From Gammaproteobacteria bacterium (lineage in GTDB: Bacteria > Pseudomonadota > Gammaproteobacteria > JAUZRS01), in assembly GCA_030949385.1 (NCBI GenBank), contig JAUZSP010000001.1:186001-250000 (forward strand): a DNA stretch of 64,000 bases. Reading direction: 5' to 3'. The notes under the pieces were generated by a model. It did no database searches. It was given only the letters and a program-made list of their open reading frames with translations, and was not told the DNA's origin. The stretch's first letter is position 1, and each line of letters opens with the position of its first letter. A program made the translations under genes and the position numbers. Positions 54,060-63,699 of this stretch are shown here, one piece after another.

Positions 54060-54554
54060 TTACGTATGGACAAAATTATCTGCAACGTGTTGAGGTATAT
54101 ACTCTTTAATCCAAACAGCAATCACTTCAAAATGTTTAATCAACTGCGCCTCTTGCCACCAAGGGTCTTGCGGCAACGGCGTTAAACCTGCCAGCAAGAC
54201 CAAAATAGCCACAATAAGCGAACCTCGCATAATGCCAAACACCATACCTAAAGTACGATCTGTGCCATTCAGTCCGGTTTGATCAACCAAACTGCTGATA
54301 AAATAGTTCACCAACCCCCCCACCAGCAGAGTCATAAAAAAGAGCGCTGCAAAACTGAGCGCCAAACGCAAACTCGGCATGCGAATCGATTCAGGCAATA
54401 ACATTTCCATACTGGCAGAAAAGGTCACCGCCACCCAAAAAGCCAAACTCCAGGTCACTAAAGAAATCGCCTCTTTAACAAACCCTCGAACCAAACTGAT
54501 CAGACTTGATACCACGATAATGGCGATAATGGCGATATCCACACCGGTCAACAT
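54060..54554 (-). CDS. cvpA: CvpA family inner-membrane protein
   Basis: 164 residues with four hydrophobic helices: DIAIIAIIVVSSLISLVRGFVKEAISLVTWSLAFWVAV, LALSFAALFFMTLLVGGLVNYFISSLV, GTDRTLGMVFGIMRGSLIVAILVLLAGLTPLP and WWQEAQLIKHFEVIAVWIKEYIP. These are the CvpA signature blocks. It is needed for colicin V production in E. coli and for envelope robustness in other bacteria. It sits between the SPOR-domain gene and purF, the conserved order. A GCACTT/AAGTGC hairpin lies upstream at 54580-54595. Confidence 0.93.
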   Translation of the reverse strand: MLTGVDIAIIAIIVVSSLISLVRGFVKEAISLVTWSLAFWVAVTFSASMEMLLPESIRMPSLRLALSFAALFFMTLLVGGLVNYFISSLVDQTGLNGTDRTLGMVFGIMRGSLIVAILVLLAGLTPLPQDPWWQEAQLIKHFEVIAVWIKEYIPQHVADNFVHT

Positions 54555-54625
54555 AGTTTATATCCCTAAAATCTTGGCAGCACTTGATAAAGTGCCGCAT
54601 TCTAGCAGCCGAACGGACAAAAACC

Positions 54626-55177
54626 CTAATGATGTCGCAATACAATCGCCTTCACACCCTCTTTTTTCTGTAACGTCTGCCGTAGCGCATCGGCCTTAAC
54701 ACGGCTTCTCAGCGGACCGACACGAACACGATAAACTCGACCCGAATTACCATTAGCCTCTTCAATAAAAGCATGATAATTAACCATTTTTTTCAATTTA
54801 TCGCGTGCATTCTGAGCATTTTTACGCTCTTTATAACTGCCGACTTGCAACACCCAGCTGAGCAAATCAGCTTTTTTAGACTCCACTTTGCCCACTGGTT
54901 GTCTCACTGCCGTTGTCGTCTGTGGTTTTTTCTGGCTCAATGTCGGCTCCACTTTAACCACTGGAGTGACCACCACAGGCAAACTCTCAACCACCTCCAG
55001 CGGCGGCTGAGGAATTTTCAACCGTGACACCGGCACCGGCGGCGGCGGCGGAATCTGAATATCCAGCTCTCTCTTCGCCCTTTGCCCCGCACCATCAAAC
55101 AACAGCGGCAAAAAAATCACCGCCAAGGCCACCAAGACAGATGCCCCGAGCAAGCGCTGTTTTAAAGAAAGATCCAC
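54626..55177 (-). CDS. SPOR domain-containing protein (DedD-like)
   Basis: 183 residues: short cytoplasmic start, one transmembrane helix (about 9-26, LLGASVLVALAVIFLPLLF), a Pro/Val-rich linker with IQIPPPPPVPVSRLKIPQPP, then a SPOR domain from about 108 (LSWVLQVGSYKERKNAQNARDKLKKMV...RVYRVRVGPLRSRVKADALRQTLQKK). SPOR domains bind denuded glycans at the division septum. The place between folC and cvpA is that of DedD in gammaproteobacteria. Confidence 0.9.
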   Translation of the reverse strand: MDLSLKQRLLGASVLVALAVIFLPLLFDGAGQRAKRELDIQIPPPPPVPVSRLKIPQPPLEVVESLPVVVTPVVKVEPTLSQKKPQTTTAVRQPVGKVESKKADLLSWVLQVGSYKERKNAQNARDKLKKMVNYHAFIEEANGNSGRVYRVRVGPLRSRVKADALRQTLQKKEGVKAIVLRHH

Positions 55178-55202
55178 TAAAATTGCTCCATCAACTTACG
55201 TT

Positions 55203-56468
55203 TCATTTCAATTCTGCTCTCAATAGAGCCGCCACGGTCAAAAAAGACCCCAGTACCACAATTCGATCCCTGCTTTGAGCAGAAGCGACGGCAATGTCAT
55301 AACCAGCCACGACATTCTTCACTAAGGTAACCTTTGCTTGTCCGTCAACGGACTTAATTCTCTCCGCCAACCGCTCAGCACTCAAACCTCGTGGCGACGG
55401 CAAAGAAGTGACTACCCAGTGATCAACCTCCGCCTGCAATGCTGTTATCACCCCCGCCACATCTTTATCATCCAGCATACCCAGCACTGCCGTGGTTTTG
55501 CCCTCATGAGGCAAAGCCGCCAATTCGGCTGCCAACACCGTCGCAGCCGCTGGGTTGTGTGCCACATCCAAATAGGTCTCAATCTCGCCATTCAAGCGCT
55601 GCAACCGCCCCTGCAACCGAACGCTCTGCAAACCCTCATCCAAGGCGCTGCGCGGGATCGGCAGTGTAGCAGAGAACGTTTGCAAAACCTGTACAACCGC
55701 CGCCGCATTGGCCAATTGAAATACACCTTGCAAAGCCGGTTTAGGCAACCCCATTAAGGCAACGTTCGAGCCTTGCCAGTTCCAATCATTCTCTTGAAAC
55801 TCAAAGCTGTAATCTTGATCTACACACAACAGCTCGCACTCCAGCTCTGTTGCGTAAGCCAAAACGGACTTCGGTGGTTCGACATCCGCACACACCGCCG
55901 GTTTTTCTGCCCGAAAAACACCGGCTTTTTCCAGCCCAATGCTCTCACGATCACAGCCCAACCAATCTTGGTGATCCAGCGCCACGGAAGTCAACAAAGC
56001 ACAGTCGGCATCAAGGATATTGACTGCATCCAAACGCCCACCCAAACCCACTTCCAACACCCAAACATCCAGCTTCGCCTCGGAAAACAGCCACAGAGCC
56101 GCCAAAGTAGCAAACTCAAAATAGGTCAGAGAGACCTCGGCACGAGCCGTATCAATGGCCGCAAAAGCCGCGCAGATCTGCGCATCACTGGCCTCACGTT
56201 CATTGATACGAATGCGTTCGTTGTAGCGTAAAAAATGCGGTGAACTGTACACCCCAACAGAATACCCTGCTGTCGACAAAATGCGCTCCAGCATCGCCAC
56301 AGAAGAACCCTTGCCATTGGTACCTGCCACGGTAATCACCTGACTTTTTGGCGACAGCAGACGCAGTCGAGCCGCAACCTCTTTGACCCGCGCCAAACCC
56401 AGCTCAATGTCACTGGGGTGGAGCTGCTCTTGCCAGTTCAGCCACGCGGGTAAAGAATTAAAGCGCAT
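55203..56468 (-). CDS. folC: bifunctional folylpolyglutamate/dihydrofolate synthase
   Basis: 421 residues, normal length. It adds glutamate to dihydropteroate and to folates. VITVAGTNGKGSSVAMLERIL is the ATP-binding P-loop; YSSPHFLRYNERIRIN, ALDHQDWLGCDRESIGLEKAGVFR and DVAHNPAAATVLAAEL are family signatures. I chose ATG 56468 because AGGAAG lies just upstream and the N-terminus FNSLPAWLNWQEQLHPSDIELGL is typical. It follows accD, from which it is separated by a strong hairpin terminator. Confidence 0.93.
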   Translation of the reverse strand: MRFNSLPAWLNWQEQLHPSDIELGLARVKEVAARLRLLSPKSQVITVAGTNGKGSSVAMLERILSTAGYSVGVYSSPHFLRYNERIRINEREASDAQICAAFAAIDTARAEVSLTYFEFATLAALWLFSEAKLDVWVLEVGLGGRLDAVNILDADCALLTSVALDHQDWLGCDRESIGLEKAGVFRAEKPAVCADVEPPKSVLAYATELECELLCVDQDYSFEFQENDWNWQGSNVALMGLPKPALQGVFQLANAAAVVQVLQTFSATLPIPRSALDEGLQSVRLQGRLQRLNGEIETYLDVAHNPAAATVLAAELAALPHEGKTTAVLGMLDDKDVAGVITALQAEVDHWVVTSLPSPRGLSAERLAERIKSVDGQAKVTLVKNVVAGYDIAVASAQSRDRIVVLGSFLTVAALLRAELK

Positions 56469-56491
56469 GTCATACTTCCTACACAACAAAC

Positions 56492-56530
56492 AAAAACACC
56501 CTGTCTTGAATGCACAAGACAGGGTGTTTT
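56492..56530. terminator. strong bidirectional hairpin between accD and folC
   Basis: AAAACACCCTGTCTTG (56493-56508) and CAAGACAGGGTGTTTT (56515-56530) form a perfect 16-bp stem with a 6-base loop and T runs on both strands. In the minus direction it lies between the accD stop and the folC start, so it should end much of the accD transcript. Confidence 0.85.
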
Positions 56531-56553
56531 TTATCAATCATTAAAAGACGAGT

Positions 56554-57414
56554 TTACAGTGCCGCTCTGTGAGTCATGATTGCCAACAGAGAAGCGATGC
56601 GATTGCGCATGTCACGCCGATCCACGATCAGATCAATGGCACCGTGCTCTTGCAAAAATTCGCTGCGCTGAAAGCCCTCGGGCAAGGTTTCACGCACCGT
56701 TTGCTCAATCACTCGCGGCCCTGCAAAACCGATCAAGGCTTTCGGTTCCGCCACATGAATGTCACCCAACATGGCAAAGCTGGCAGAAACCCCACCCATC
56801 GTTGGATCGGTCAGTACCGAAATATAAGGCAATCCCCGTTTGGCTAATTTGTTCAGCGCCGCACTGGTTTTGGCCATCTGCATTAACGAAAACAGCGCCT
56901 CTTGCATCCGCGCTCCGCCACTGGCAGAGAAACAGACCAGTGGAATGTTCTCCACAATGCACATTTCCACCGCCTTCAAAAAGCGCGCACCCACCACCGA
57001 GCCCATTGAACCGCCCATAAAAGCAAACTCAAAAGCAGCAGCCACCACCGGTACCCCTTCAACGCTGCCTTTGATCACAATCAAAGCATCACTTTCACCG
57101 GTTTTTTTCTGTGCAATGCTGATGCGATCTTTGTATTTTTTACTGTCCCGAAATTTAAGCGCATCCACGGGATGCAAATTTTGACCAATTTCCAGACGCT
57201 CTTCCGCATCAAGAAAGTGATTCAAGCGCATCCGCGCACCGATGCGCATGTGATGATTGCACTTTGGGCACACATCCATATTGCGTTCCAGCTCCGCACG
57301 ATAAAGCACGCTGCTGCAAGAGGGACACTTGGTCCAGACCCCTTCGGGAACCGCGCCTTTTTGGGTTGCCTCGGTACGAATCCGAGACGGGATTAACTTT
57401 TCAAACCAGCTCAT
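56554..57414 (-). CDS. accD: acetyl-CoA carboxylase carboxyltransferase subunit beta
   Basis: 286 residues. Together with AccA it transfers carboxyl from carboxybiotin to acetyl-CoA, giving malonyl-CoA for fatty acid synthesis. The N-terminal zinc ribbon is [23 protein letters not shown]; the crotonase-like core has [46 protein letters not shown] and [16 protein letters not shown]. The place after trpA is conserved in gammaproteobacteria. Confidence 0.96.
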   Translation of the reverse strand: MSWFEKLIPSRIRTEATQKGAVPEGVWTKCPSCSSVLYRAELERNMDVCPKCNHHMRIGARMRLNHFLDAEERLEIGQNLHPVDALKFRDSKKYKDRISIAQKKTGESDALIVIKGSVEGVPVVAAAFEFAFMGGSMGSVVGARFLKAVEMCIVENIPLVCFSASGGARMQEALFSLMQMAKTSAALNKLAKRGLPYISVLTDPTMGGVSASFAMLGDIHVAEPKALIGFAGPRVIEQTVRETLPEGFQRSEFLQEHGAIDLIVDRRDMRNRIASLLAIMTHRAAL

Positions 57415-57428
57415 GGATACCTCAGACT

Positions 57429-57449
57429 GTAGGGTGAGCTTGGCTCACC
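57429..57449. repeat. GTAGGGT-type palindrome between trpA and accD
   Basis: GTAGGGTGAGC, TTG, GCTCACC: a 7-bp stem (57433-57439 with 57443-57449) and a T-rich stretch behind it on the plus strand. It has the same GTAGG(G/T) edge as the repeats at about 9.99, 31.8 and 63.7 kb. Confidence 0.5.
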
Positions 57450-57477
57450 GTTTTGTTGTTCATGTAATACAAGCCCT

Positions 57478-58284
57478 TTAGACATCATCCATTGCCTTAC
57501 GCATACCTGCGATCAAATCCGCCGCTTGCGACAACAGCGCCTGCGGATCATCACGATTATCGGCAATGCGCTTAACCAGCGCACTGCCCACCACCACCCC
57601 ATCGGCAATGGTCGCCATCTTGGCCGCCATGGGCGCATCGCTGATGCCAAAACCCACTCCCAGTGGCAAATCACTGACGGTGCGAATGGCATTCAAACGC
57701 TGCTCCACCGCTGCCACATCCAAGCTGGCCGAACCGGTAACGCCCTTCAGGGAGACATAATACACAAAGCCGCTGGCCTGTGCGCAGATCCGTTGCGCGC
57801 GCGCCAAGGAGGTGGTGGGGGCAATGAGGTAAATTAGATCAATCCCCACCGCTTTAAACGCCGCGCTCAACTCTGCACCTTCCTCCGGTGGCAGATCGAC
57901 GGTCAAAACCCCATCCACACCGGCTTTGGCAGCGGCGTTGGCAAACGTCTCGTACCCCATCACTTCCACCGGATTCAGATAGCCCATCAAAACCACGGGG
58001 GTTTGCTGGTCTTGCTGACGAAACTCCGCCACCATCGCCAATACATCATTCAAGCTGGTACCGTGTTCCAAAGCACGCTCACAGGCCAGTTGAATCACCG
58101 TCCCATCGGCCATCGGATCGGAAAACGGCACCCCCAACTCCAGCACACTGGCACCGGCTTTAACCAACTCGTGCATCAACGGCACCGTGGTTGTAGGCGT
58201 TGGATCACCTGCGGTAACAAAGGGAATCAACGCTTTGCGCCCTTCTGCTTTCAAAGCAGAGAACCTCGTCTCAATCCGACTCAT
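57478..58284 (-). CDS. trpA: tryptophan synthase alpha chain
   Basis: 268 residues, the usual length. It splits indole-3-glycerol phosphate to indole, which is channelled to Trp[41 protein letters not shown] contains the catalytic Glu and Asp ([14 protein letters not shown]); [32 protein letters not shown] and GVGFGISD follow. ATG overlaps the trpB stop by four bases. Confidence 0.96.
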   Translation of the reverse strand: MSRIETRFSALKAEGRKALIPFVTAGDPTPTTTVPLMHELVKAGASVLELGVPFSDPMADGTVIQLACERALEHGTSLNDVLAMVAEFRQQDQQTPVVLMGYLNPVEVMGYETFANAAAKAGVDGVLTVDLPPEEGAELSAAFKAVGIDLIYLIAPTTSLARAQRICAQASGFVYYVSLKGVTGSASLDVAAVEQRLNAIRTVSDLPLGVGFGISDAPMAAKMATIADGVVVGSALVKRIADNRDDPQALLSQAADLIAGMRKAMDDV

Positions 58285-59513
58285 ACGGTGATCCCCTCCA
58301 GCTCCGCCACGGTGTGAATGTCTTTATCACCACGACCAGAAAGATTGACCAAAATAATCTCATCACGGCTCATGCTCGGTGCCATTTTTTTCGCCTGTGC
58401 CAGCGCGTGACTGGATTCCAACGCAGGCATAATGCCCTCGGTTCGAGTCAGATCATGAAAGGCATCCAAAGCCTCGGTGTCGTCAATCGCCACATACTCA
58501 ACACGACCGCAGTCTTTTAACCAAGCGTGTTCCGGTCCCACTCCAGGGTAATCCAGCCCCGCAGAGATGGAGTGGGTTTCAATGATCTGGCCGTTGGCAT
58601 CTTCCATTAAATAGGTGCGATTGCCGTGCAACACCCCCGGCTTTCCGGCACAGAGTGGCGCAGCATGACGACCGGAATCCAAACCGTGACCGGCCGCTTC
58701 AACACCCACCATGCCCACCGACTCATCTTTGATAAAAGGGTAAAACAGCCCCATCGCGTTAGAACCACCACCGACACAGGCCACCAGCTGATCGGGCAAA
58801 CGGCCTTCGATCTCCAACATCTGCGCCCGCGCCTCTTCACCCAAGACCTTCTGAAAATCACGCACCATCGCCGGATAAGGGTGCGGACCTGCCACCGTGC
58901 CGATGATGTAAAAGGTGCTGTCCACATTCGTAACCCAATCGCGCATCGCTTCGTTAAGCGCATCTTTGAGGGTTTTAGAGCCAGACTCCACCGGAATCAC
59001 CGTTGCCCCCAACAAACGCATCCGATAAACATTGATCGCTTGACGTGCCACATCCGTAGCGCCCATGTAAACCACGCACTCCATGCCCAAACGCGCCGCC
59101 ACGGTGGCCGTGGCGACACCGTGCTGACCGGCACCGGTTTCAGCAATGACGCGCTTTTTGCCCATGCGTTTGGCCAACAGCGCCTGACCCACGGTGTTGT
59201 TGACCTTGTGCGCGCCGGTGTGGTTTAGATCTTCCCGTTTTAAATAAATCTTAGCGCCGCCCAAACGCTCACTCCAACGCTGAGCGTAATAAAGCGGGCT
59301 GGGGCGACCGACAAAATGTTTCAGCTCCCACGCCAGCTTGCGTTGAAATTCGGGATCTTGCTGCGCCTCTTCGTAAGCATCACGCAGCGCCTGCAACGGT
59401 TCCATCAACGTTTCGGCAACAAAAATGCCGCCGTAAGGGCCAAAATGACCGGACTCATCTGGCGCGTTCGCCAAGGCCTCCAACGTACATTCAGCGGGTT
59501 TTGTTTTCGACAC
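58281..59513 (-). CDS. trpB: tryptophan synthase beta chain
   Basis: 410 residues. A PLP enzyme that joins indole and serine to tryptophan. The PLP lysine is in [84 protein letters not shown] and [16 protein letters not shown] are diagnostic. It overlaps trpF by 23 bases and trpA by four, so all three are coupled. Confidence 0.97.
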   Translation of the reverse strand: MSKTKPAECTLEALANAPDESGHFGPYGGIFVAETLMEPLQALRDAYEEAQQDPEFQRKLAWELKHFVGRPSPLYYAQRWSERLGGAKIYLKREDLNHTGAHKVNNTVGQALLAKRMGKKRVIAETGAGQHGVATATVAARLGMECVVYMGATDVARQAINVYRMRLLGATVIPVESGSKTLKDALNEAMRDWVTNVDSTFYIIGTVAGPHPYPAMVRDFQKVLGEEARAQMLEIEGRLPDQLVACVGGGSNAMGLFYPFIKDESVGMVGVEAAGHGLDSGRHAAPLCAGKPGVLHGNRTYLMEDANGQIIETHSISAGLDYPGVGPEHAWLKDCGRVEYVAIDDTEALDAFHDLTRTEGIMPALESSHALAQAKKMAPSMSRDEIILVNLSGRGDKDIHTVAELEGITV

Positions 59514-60126
59514 CGTTCACCTCATCTATAAATCGCAACATTAATGCGGGGTCTTTGACCCCCTTATCTCGTTCCACACCGCTGCTCACATCCACTCCGT
59601 AGGGAGCGGCGATGGCAATCGCTTCAGCCACGTTATCTGGCCTCAAGCCACCAGCCAAAATCAAGGGCATAGGCACATCTTGTGGCATTCGCTGCCAGTC
59701 AAAGCTCTCACCACTGCCACCGGCCACGCCCAGCGCGTTGCTGTCCAGCAATAACCCAGCGGCATCGGCATAACGCGCCGCATAAGCAGCCACATCTTGG
59801 CTCTCTCCCATCGGCACTGACTTGATATAAGGTCGGCCAAAAGAGGCGCAAAACGTCGCCGACTCCTCACCGTGAAACTGCAACAGATCTATGGCAACGC
59901 CGTTTAATATTCGTTGCACCTCTGTCGCAGCGGCATCCATAAACAGCGCCACCGTGGTCACAAACGGCGGCAGTGCTGCCACCAAGGTACGTGCTTGAGC
60001 CACCTCAATGTGACGCGGACTGGGCGGATAAAAAACCAAACCGATGGCATCCACCCCTGCGTTGGCAATCAAAACCGCCTGCTCCACTTGAGTTAACCCA
60101 CAAATTTTAACGCGCGTTCGAGCCAT
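59491..60126 (-). CDS. trpF: phosphoribosylanthranilate isomerase
   Basis: 211 residues, TIM barrel. It converts phosphoribosylanthranilate to CdRP, third step of tryptophan synthesis after anthranilate. The start [36 protein letters not shown] carries the catalytic Cys 9 (KICGLT). [29 protein letters not shown] and [17 protein letters not shown] complete the family pattern. It heads the trpF-trpB-trpA run. TruA, often upstream in relatives, is not here. Confidence 0.96.
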   Translation of the reverse strand: MARTRVKICGLTQVEQAVLIANAGVDAIGLVFYPPSPRHIEVAQARTLVAALPPFVTTVALFMDAAATEVQRILNGVAIDLLQFHGEESATFCASFGRPYIKSVPMGESQDVAAYAARYADAAGLLLDSNALGVAGGSGESFDWQRMPQDVPMPLILAGGLRPDNVAEAIAIAAPYGVDVSSGVERDKGVKDPALMLRFIDEVNGVENKTR

Positions 60127-60467
60127 GCTGTCGGAGAGAGCCTAAAAAAGGCATAAGGGTAGCAGAAAAGAGGCTCAAGAGGCAGAGGCAGCCCAACATC
60201 TCAACCTTGTTCCCTATTCACGACATCTGCATATAGAAAGTATTATCTGGAAATTAAACGCCACCTCACTTACCATAGGTCACCGCTTAACACAGACTTA
60301 ACTGAGTATTTGAGCAACATAAGCTCAAAAACAATAAAACTCACGCCTGTGATAGAGGTTATCCACCGTCTTATGCTGTTTCAGCGACCGCCCTTTTTGT
60401 GTCCAAACCCTTGTTTGCACGGCGCTGCTGGGCAACGTCCTAGTCTATTTTAAAGAGAGATCCCATA
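60127..60467. other. 341-bp gap between trpF and the PAxY lipoprotein gene
   Basis: No gene or clear RNA structure is seen. It must hold the divergent promoters of trpF and the lipoprotein gene. GAGAG at 60453-60457 is a plausible ribosome site for the latter. I could not find a convincing -35/-10 pair or a trp leader peptide. Confidence 0.5.
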
Positions 60468-62036
60468 ATGAAAAAATTCGCTTTAAGCCATCTTGCCCTT
60501 GGGCTGATGATCTTGACAGCATCAGGGTGCAGTACCACCAATGAGAGTGGTAACGCCCTAGCCATCAACGATACGGAAAATCGCAAGCTGAAATCCGAGC
60601 TGGCTGCAAAAGAAGCCGCCTTACAGGAAAAAGATCAGCAGATCTCCTCCTATAAAAGTCGTCTGGCCATCGCTAACGCCTCACCCGCAGCAGCACATTC
60701 AAGCGCCTCCGCTTCACCCTTGCTGCCCACCCAAGCCGTTGCTGGCGAATGTTATGCCCGCGTCTGGGTACCGGCAAAATACCGCACCGTCACCAATGTC
60801 TTGGTGGTAAAAGAAGAGAGCGAACGAGTCGAAATCACCCCTGGTGAATACCAGTGGGCAGAAGAACAAATTCTGGTCAAAGAGGCCTCCGGCAAGTTGG
60901 AAACCATCCCTGCGGTTTTCGGCATCGAAGAAGAAATTGTGGTGGTACAAGAAGCCGCTCGCATCTGGAAAACCGGTCTGAAAAAAGCCTCCAGCCCCGC
61001 CAGCAGCGAACTGCTCGCCACCGCCAAAACCTATGGCATTGATCTGGACAGCGCTCAGCCTGACGAATGTTTCCATGAACATTATCATCCCGCCAAATAC
61101 AGCACCGAAGCCAAACAGGTCAAAATCAGCGAAGCCACCATCACTTTGGCCGCCGCTCCCGCTGAATATCGCCATGTGGAAAAACAGGTGTTGGTTAAAG
61201 AAGCCACCTTCAAGCTCAAAGATATTCCGGCTGAATACGAGTGGTTGGAAGAAAAAATGGTGGATAAACCCGCTCACACCACTTGGAAAAAAGGCACCGG
61301 TCCAATTCAACGCATTGACGAAACCACCGGTGAAATCATGTGTCTGGTTGAAATCCCCGCCACCTATAAAACCATTCGCAAACGTATCCTAAAATCTCCT
61401 GCGCATACGGAAGTGATTGAGATCCCCGCTCAATATAAAACCGTTAAAGTACGCGAATTGGCCGTCGCTGCCAAAGAGATCAAAACAGAAGTTCCAGCTA
61501 AATTCAGCTCGGTGGATGTGACCAAAAAACTCTCTGGCCCCGAGTTTGTTTGGCATGAAGTACACAACTTAGAGGAGCCCACCCACACACGCACCGGCAC
61601 CAAAATCTGCTTAACGCAAATTCCAGAAATCACCAAGACCATAAAACGCAAAGTGGTTAAAATCCCCGCCACCACCCGCGTCATTGAGATCCCCGCAGAA
61701 TACGCCAGCATGAAAGTGCGCAAAGTCATCCGCAAACCGGAAGAGAAGCGCATCAAAATTCCAGCGGAATATGAAAATGTAGCGGTTAACGAACTGGACA
61801 AAGAAGGTTTTATGGAATGGCGTACCATTCTCTGTGAAACCAATATGACCGTGGATCGCATCAGCTCTGTACAAACGGCATTACAAGACGCCGGTTACAA
61901 CCCAGGCCCTATTGATGGCGACATCGGTACATTAACAATGGCGGCGGTAAACAATTTTCAACGGGATAATAAATTACCCGTCGATAAATACCTCAACATT
62001 GAAACCCTAAAGGCGCTGGGTATTACAGCGAAATAA
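60468..62036 (+). CDS. lipoprotein with about twelve PAxY repeats and a C-terminal peptidoglycan-binding domain
   Basis: 522 residues. Lipoprotein signal with lipobox TASGC (Cys 21), coiled-coil segment (about 36-65, LKSELAAKEAALQEKDQQISSYKSRL), then repeats of the type IPAxYKTV: VPAKYRTV, TPGEYQWA, IPAVFGIE, HPAKYSTE, APAEYRHV, IPAEYEWL, IPATYKTI, IPAQYKTV, VPAKFSSV, IPEITKTI, IPAEYASM, IPAEYENV, each followed by a charged beta-strand such as KKVLVKEA. The last 60 residues (ISSVQTALQDAGYNPGPIDGDIGTLTMAAVNNFQRDNKLP) are a PG_binding_1 domain. It probably ties outer membrane and cell wall or forms a fibrous periplasmic layer; the role is inference. Single gene. Confidence 0.8.
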   Translation: MKKFALSHLALGLMILTASGCSTTNESGNALAINDTENRKLKSELAAKEAALQEKDQQISSYKSRLAIANASPAAAHSSASASPLLPTQAVAGECYARVWVPAKYRTVTNVLVVKEESERVEITPGEYQWAEEQILVKEASGKLETIPAVFGIEEEIVVVQEAARIWKTGLKKASSPASSELLATAKTYGIDLDSAQPDECFHEHYHPAKYSTEAKQVKISEATITLAAAPAEYRHVEKQVLVKEATFKLKDIPAEYEWLEEKMVDKPAHTTWKKGTGPIQRIDETTGEIMCLVEIPATYKTIRKRILKSPAHTEVIEIPAQYKTVKVRELAVAAKEIKTEVPAKFSSVDVTKKLSGPEFVWHEVHNLEEPTHTRTGTKICLTQIPEITKTIKRKVVKIPATTRVIEIPAEYASMKVRKVIRKPEEKRIKIPAEYENVAVNELDKEGFMEWRTILCETNMTVDRISSVQTALQDAGYNPGPIDGDIGTLTMAAVNNFQRDNKLPVDKYLNIETLKALGITAK

Positions 62037-62047
62037 ACCGCAAACAA

Positions 62048-62120
62048 AAGACATCAACATCCGTTGATGTCTTGACTCAAAGCCTCTGGTCTCACTGGAG
62101 GCTGATCTATTTACAGATCA
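62048..62120. terminator. three successive hairpins after the PAxY lipoprotein gene
   Basis: AAGACATCAAC/GTTGATGTCTT (62048-62058 with 62063-62073, loop ATCC), AGCCTC/GAGGCT (62081-62086 with 62098-62103) and TGATCT/AGATCA (62103-62108 with 62115-62120). The first starts 12 bases after the stop and is the best terminator candidate, though it lacks a T run. Confidence 0.5.
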
Positions 62121-62317
62121 AACCGCATCAACACCCCATCTTGTGAACTCGGTCACCTACAAAACCGCCTGAAAAATTGTCGTTTTTAAACAGCTAAGTT
62201 AGACTTCCAGATCACAATTAATTTCTTGTCTCAACTCAACTTGGAATCTAAGTTGCTGGCACTTTGCCACATCAATATGAGTCACTTCTTCCGTCATCTC
62301 AAAAAACAGGTCAGATT

Positions 62318-63652
62318 ATGTACACACACGCGGTAAAAAAAGTGATCCTGCTCGGCGCTCTTATGAGCATTGGACAGGCTTACGCCACCCCCTTCAGTAA
62401 CTACGACCCACGCTCCATGGCGATGGGGGGCGTCGGTGTGGCCAGCTCGCACAGCAATCACGCAACCAACTTCAACCCTGCTCTGCTGGCCAATAACGTT
62501 GATGATTTTTCCCTCAATCTGCCCACCCTTGGTGGCCGTGTGACCGACAGAGACAACCTTGCCGATGCAGCACAGGATTTTTGGGATCAAGATCTGGTCA
62601 ACCGTCTCAGCAACGACATTGCGAGTTACAACAACAGCTTGACCTCGATCACTCCCGCTCAAACCATTAACAGCTTAAAAAAGATAGAACGGGCAGTGAG
62701 AACCTTATCCAACAAACTCAACAGCCTCAGCGACAAACCCTTGCAAGCCGAAACCGGCATTAATATTGGTTTTGCCCTACCAGGAATGGAAAACGGCAGC
62801 GCGTTCTCCATCAGCTCGGTGGCTTCTGGTTCGGCCATCGGTTTTTATCGTGATAAAAATTTGTTACGCAACGTCGGTGAAGACATCAATACCCTTGCCA
62901 GCTGCCTGCAACAAGCGCTCAATACGCAAACACTTTGCAACCAACCCAGCCTTAATTTTATCGACAACAACGGCCAAGTTACCTTTGATCCTCTGGACAG
63001 CACCAATGGCATCACCTCCAGCGCCAACGCACGAGGCTTAAACTTACTGGAAGTCAGCCTCTCTTTCGCACATTATTTTCCACAATACGATCTCAATGTG
63101 GGCATCACGCCCAAATACGTCACCGCAGAGCTGTTTGATTTTACCGCCGATATTGATCTGGCAAACACCCCCTTTCTGGTCAGTGATTACATCACCACCA
63201 CCGAAAATTTTAATGCTGACATCGGCATCAGTAAAACAGTCAAAATCAAGAACAACAGCGTTGAAGTCGGTGCCATTCTAAAAAATATTTTGCCACAAAC
63301 CTATCGCTCCGGCCTTGGCAATGAAGTCACACTCAACCCTCAACTGCGTGTGGGAGCCGCCTACCGTGCGGCTGATTGGGTGATGGTCGCCGTTGATATG
63401 GATTTGACTCGCAACGATGCGATTGCTTTTGAAGATGCCAGCCAGTTTATTGGGGTCGGTGCTGAAATAGACTCTTGGAGATGGGCGCAGTGGCGCATGG
63501 GTTACCGCTTCGATCTGGTCAACAGCGACCGCAACACCTTCTCAGCGGGTCTGGGTCTGTCGCCTTTTGGAGTCCATTTGGATCTGGCCATCACCGCCAA
63601 CAGCAACCGCACTGAAATCGGCAGCGCGTTACAGTTGGCGTTTCGTTATTGA
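62318..63652 (+). CDS. traF: TraF-like outer-membrane barrel protein (F-plasmid TraF family name, PF13729 type)
   Basis: 444 residues with a signal peptide (about 1-23, GQAYA). TPFSNYDPRSMAMGGVGVASSHSNHATNFNPALLA is the typical start of this family and of FadL-like barrels. Repeated strands follow (INIGFALPGM, LNVGITPKYVTAEL, VEVGAILKNILP, LNPQLRVGAAYRAADWVMVAVDMDL, WRMGYRFDL), ending GSALQLAFRY with a terminal aromatic. The conjugal name is historical; no conjugation genes are nearby, so it may be a chromosomal outer-membrane protein of unknown cargo. I chose ATG 62318 because AGG precedes it and the signal peptide begins there. Confidence 0.82.
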   Translation: MYTHAVKKVILLGALMSIGQAYATPFSNYDPRSMAMGGVGVASSHSNHATNFNPALLANNVDDFSLNLPTLGGRVTDRDNLADAAQDFWDQDLVNRLSNDIASYNNSLTSITPAQTINSLKKIERAVRTLSNKLNSLSDKPLQAETGINIGFALPGMENGSAFSISSVASGSAIGFYRDKNLLRNVGEDINTLASCLQQALNTQTLCNQPSLNFIDNNGQVTFDPLDSTNGITSSANARGLNLLEVSLSFAHYFPQYDLNVGITPKYVTAELFDFTADIDLANTPFLVSDYITTTENFNADIGISKTVKIKNNSVEVGAILKNILPQTYRSGLGNEVTLNPQLRVGAAYRAADWVMVAVDMDLTRNDAIAFEDASQFIGVGAEIDSWRWAQWRMGYRFDLVNSDRNTFSAGLGLSPFGVHLDLAITANSNRTEIGSALQLAFRY

Positions 63653-63671
63653 TGAAACAGGTGCGGAATTA

Positions 63672-63699
63672 TTAGGGACAGAAATGGATTCTGCCCCTA
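63672..63699. repeat. GTAGGG-type palindrome at the end of the TPR gene
   Basis: On the minus strand GTAGGGGCAGAA, TCCAT, TTCTGTCCCTAAT: a 10-bp stem with one mismatch. The TAG of its edge is the stop codon of the minus-strand TPR gene, just as for the repeat at 31.8 kb and the DUF2157 gene. Confidence 0.5.

Noticed and set aside
57421-57477. Tryptophan attenuator or regulatory leader in the trp region
   Set aside because: The hairpin lies downstream of trpA, not before trpF, and no Trp-rich leader peptide was found in the gap 60127-60467. It is better explained as a GTAGGGT palindrome.
62318-63652. Evidence of an integrated conjugative element because of the TraF-like name
   Set aside because: Only this barrel protein is present; no relaxase, type IV secretion, integrase or attachment repeats are seen, and the family is common on chromosomes.
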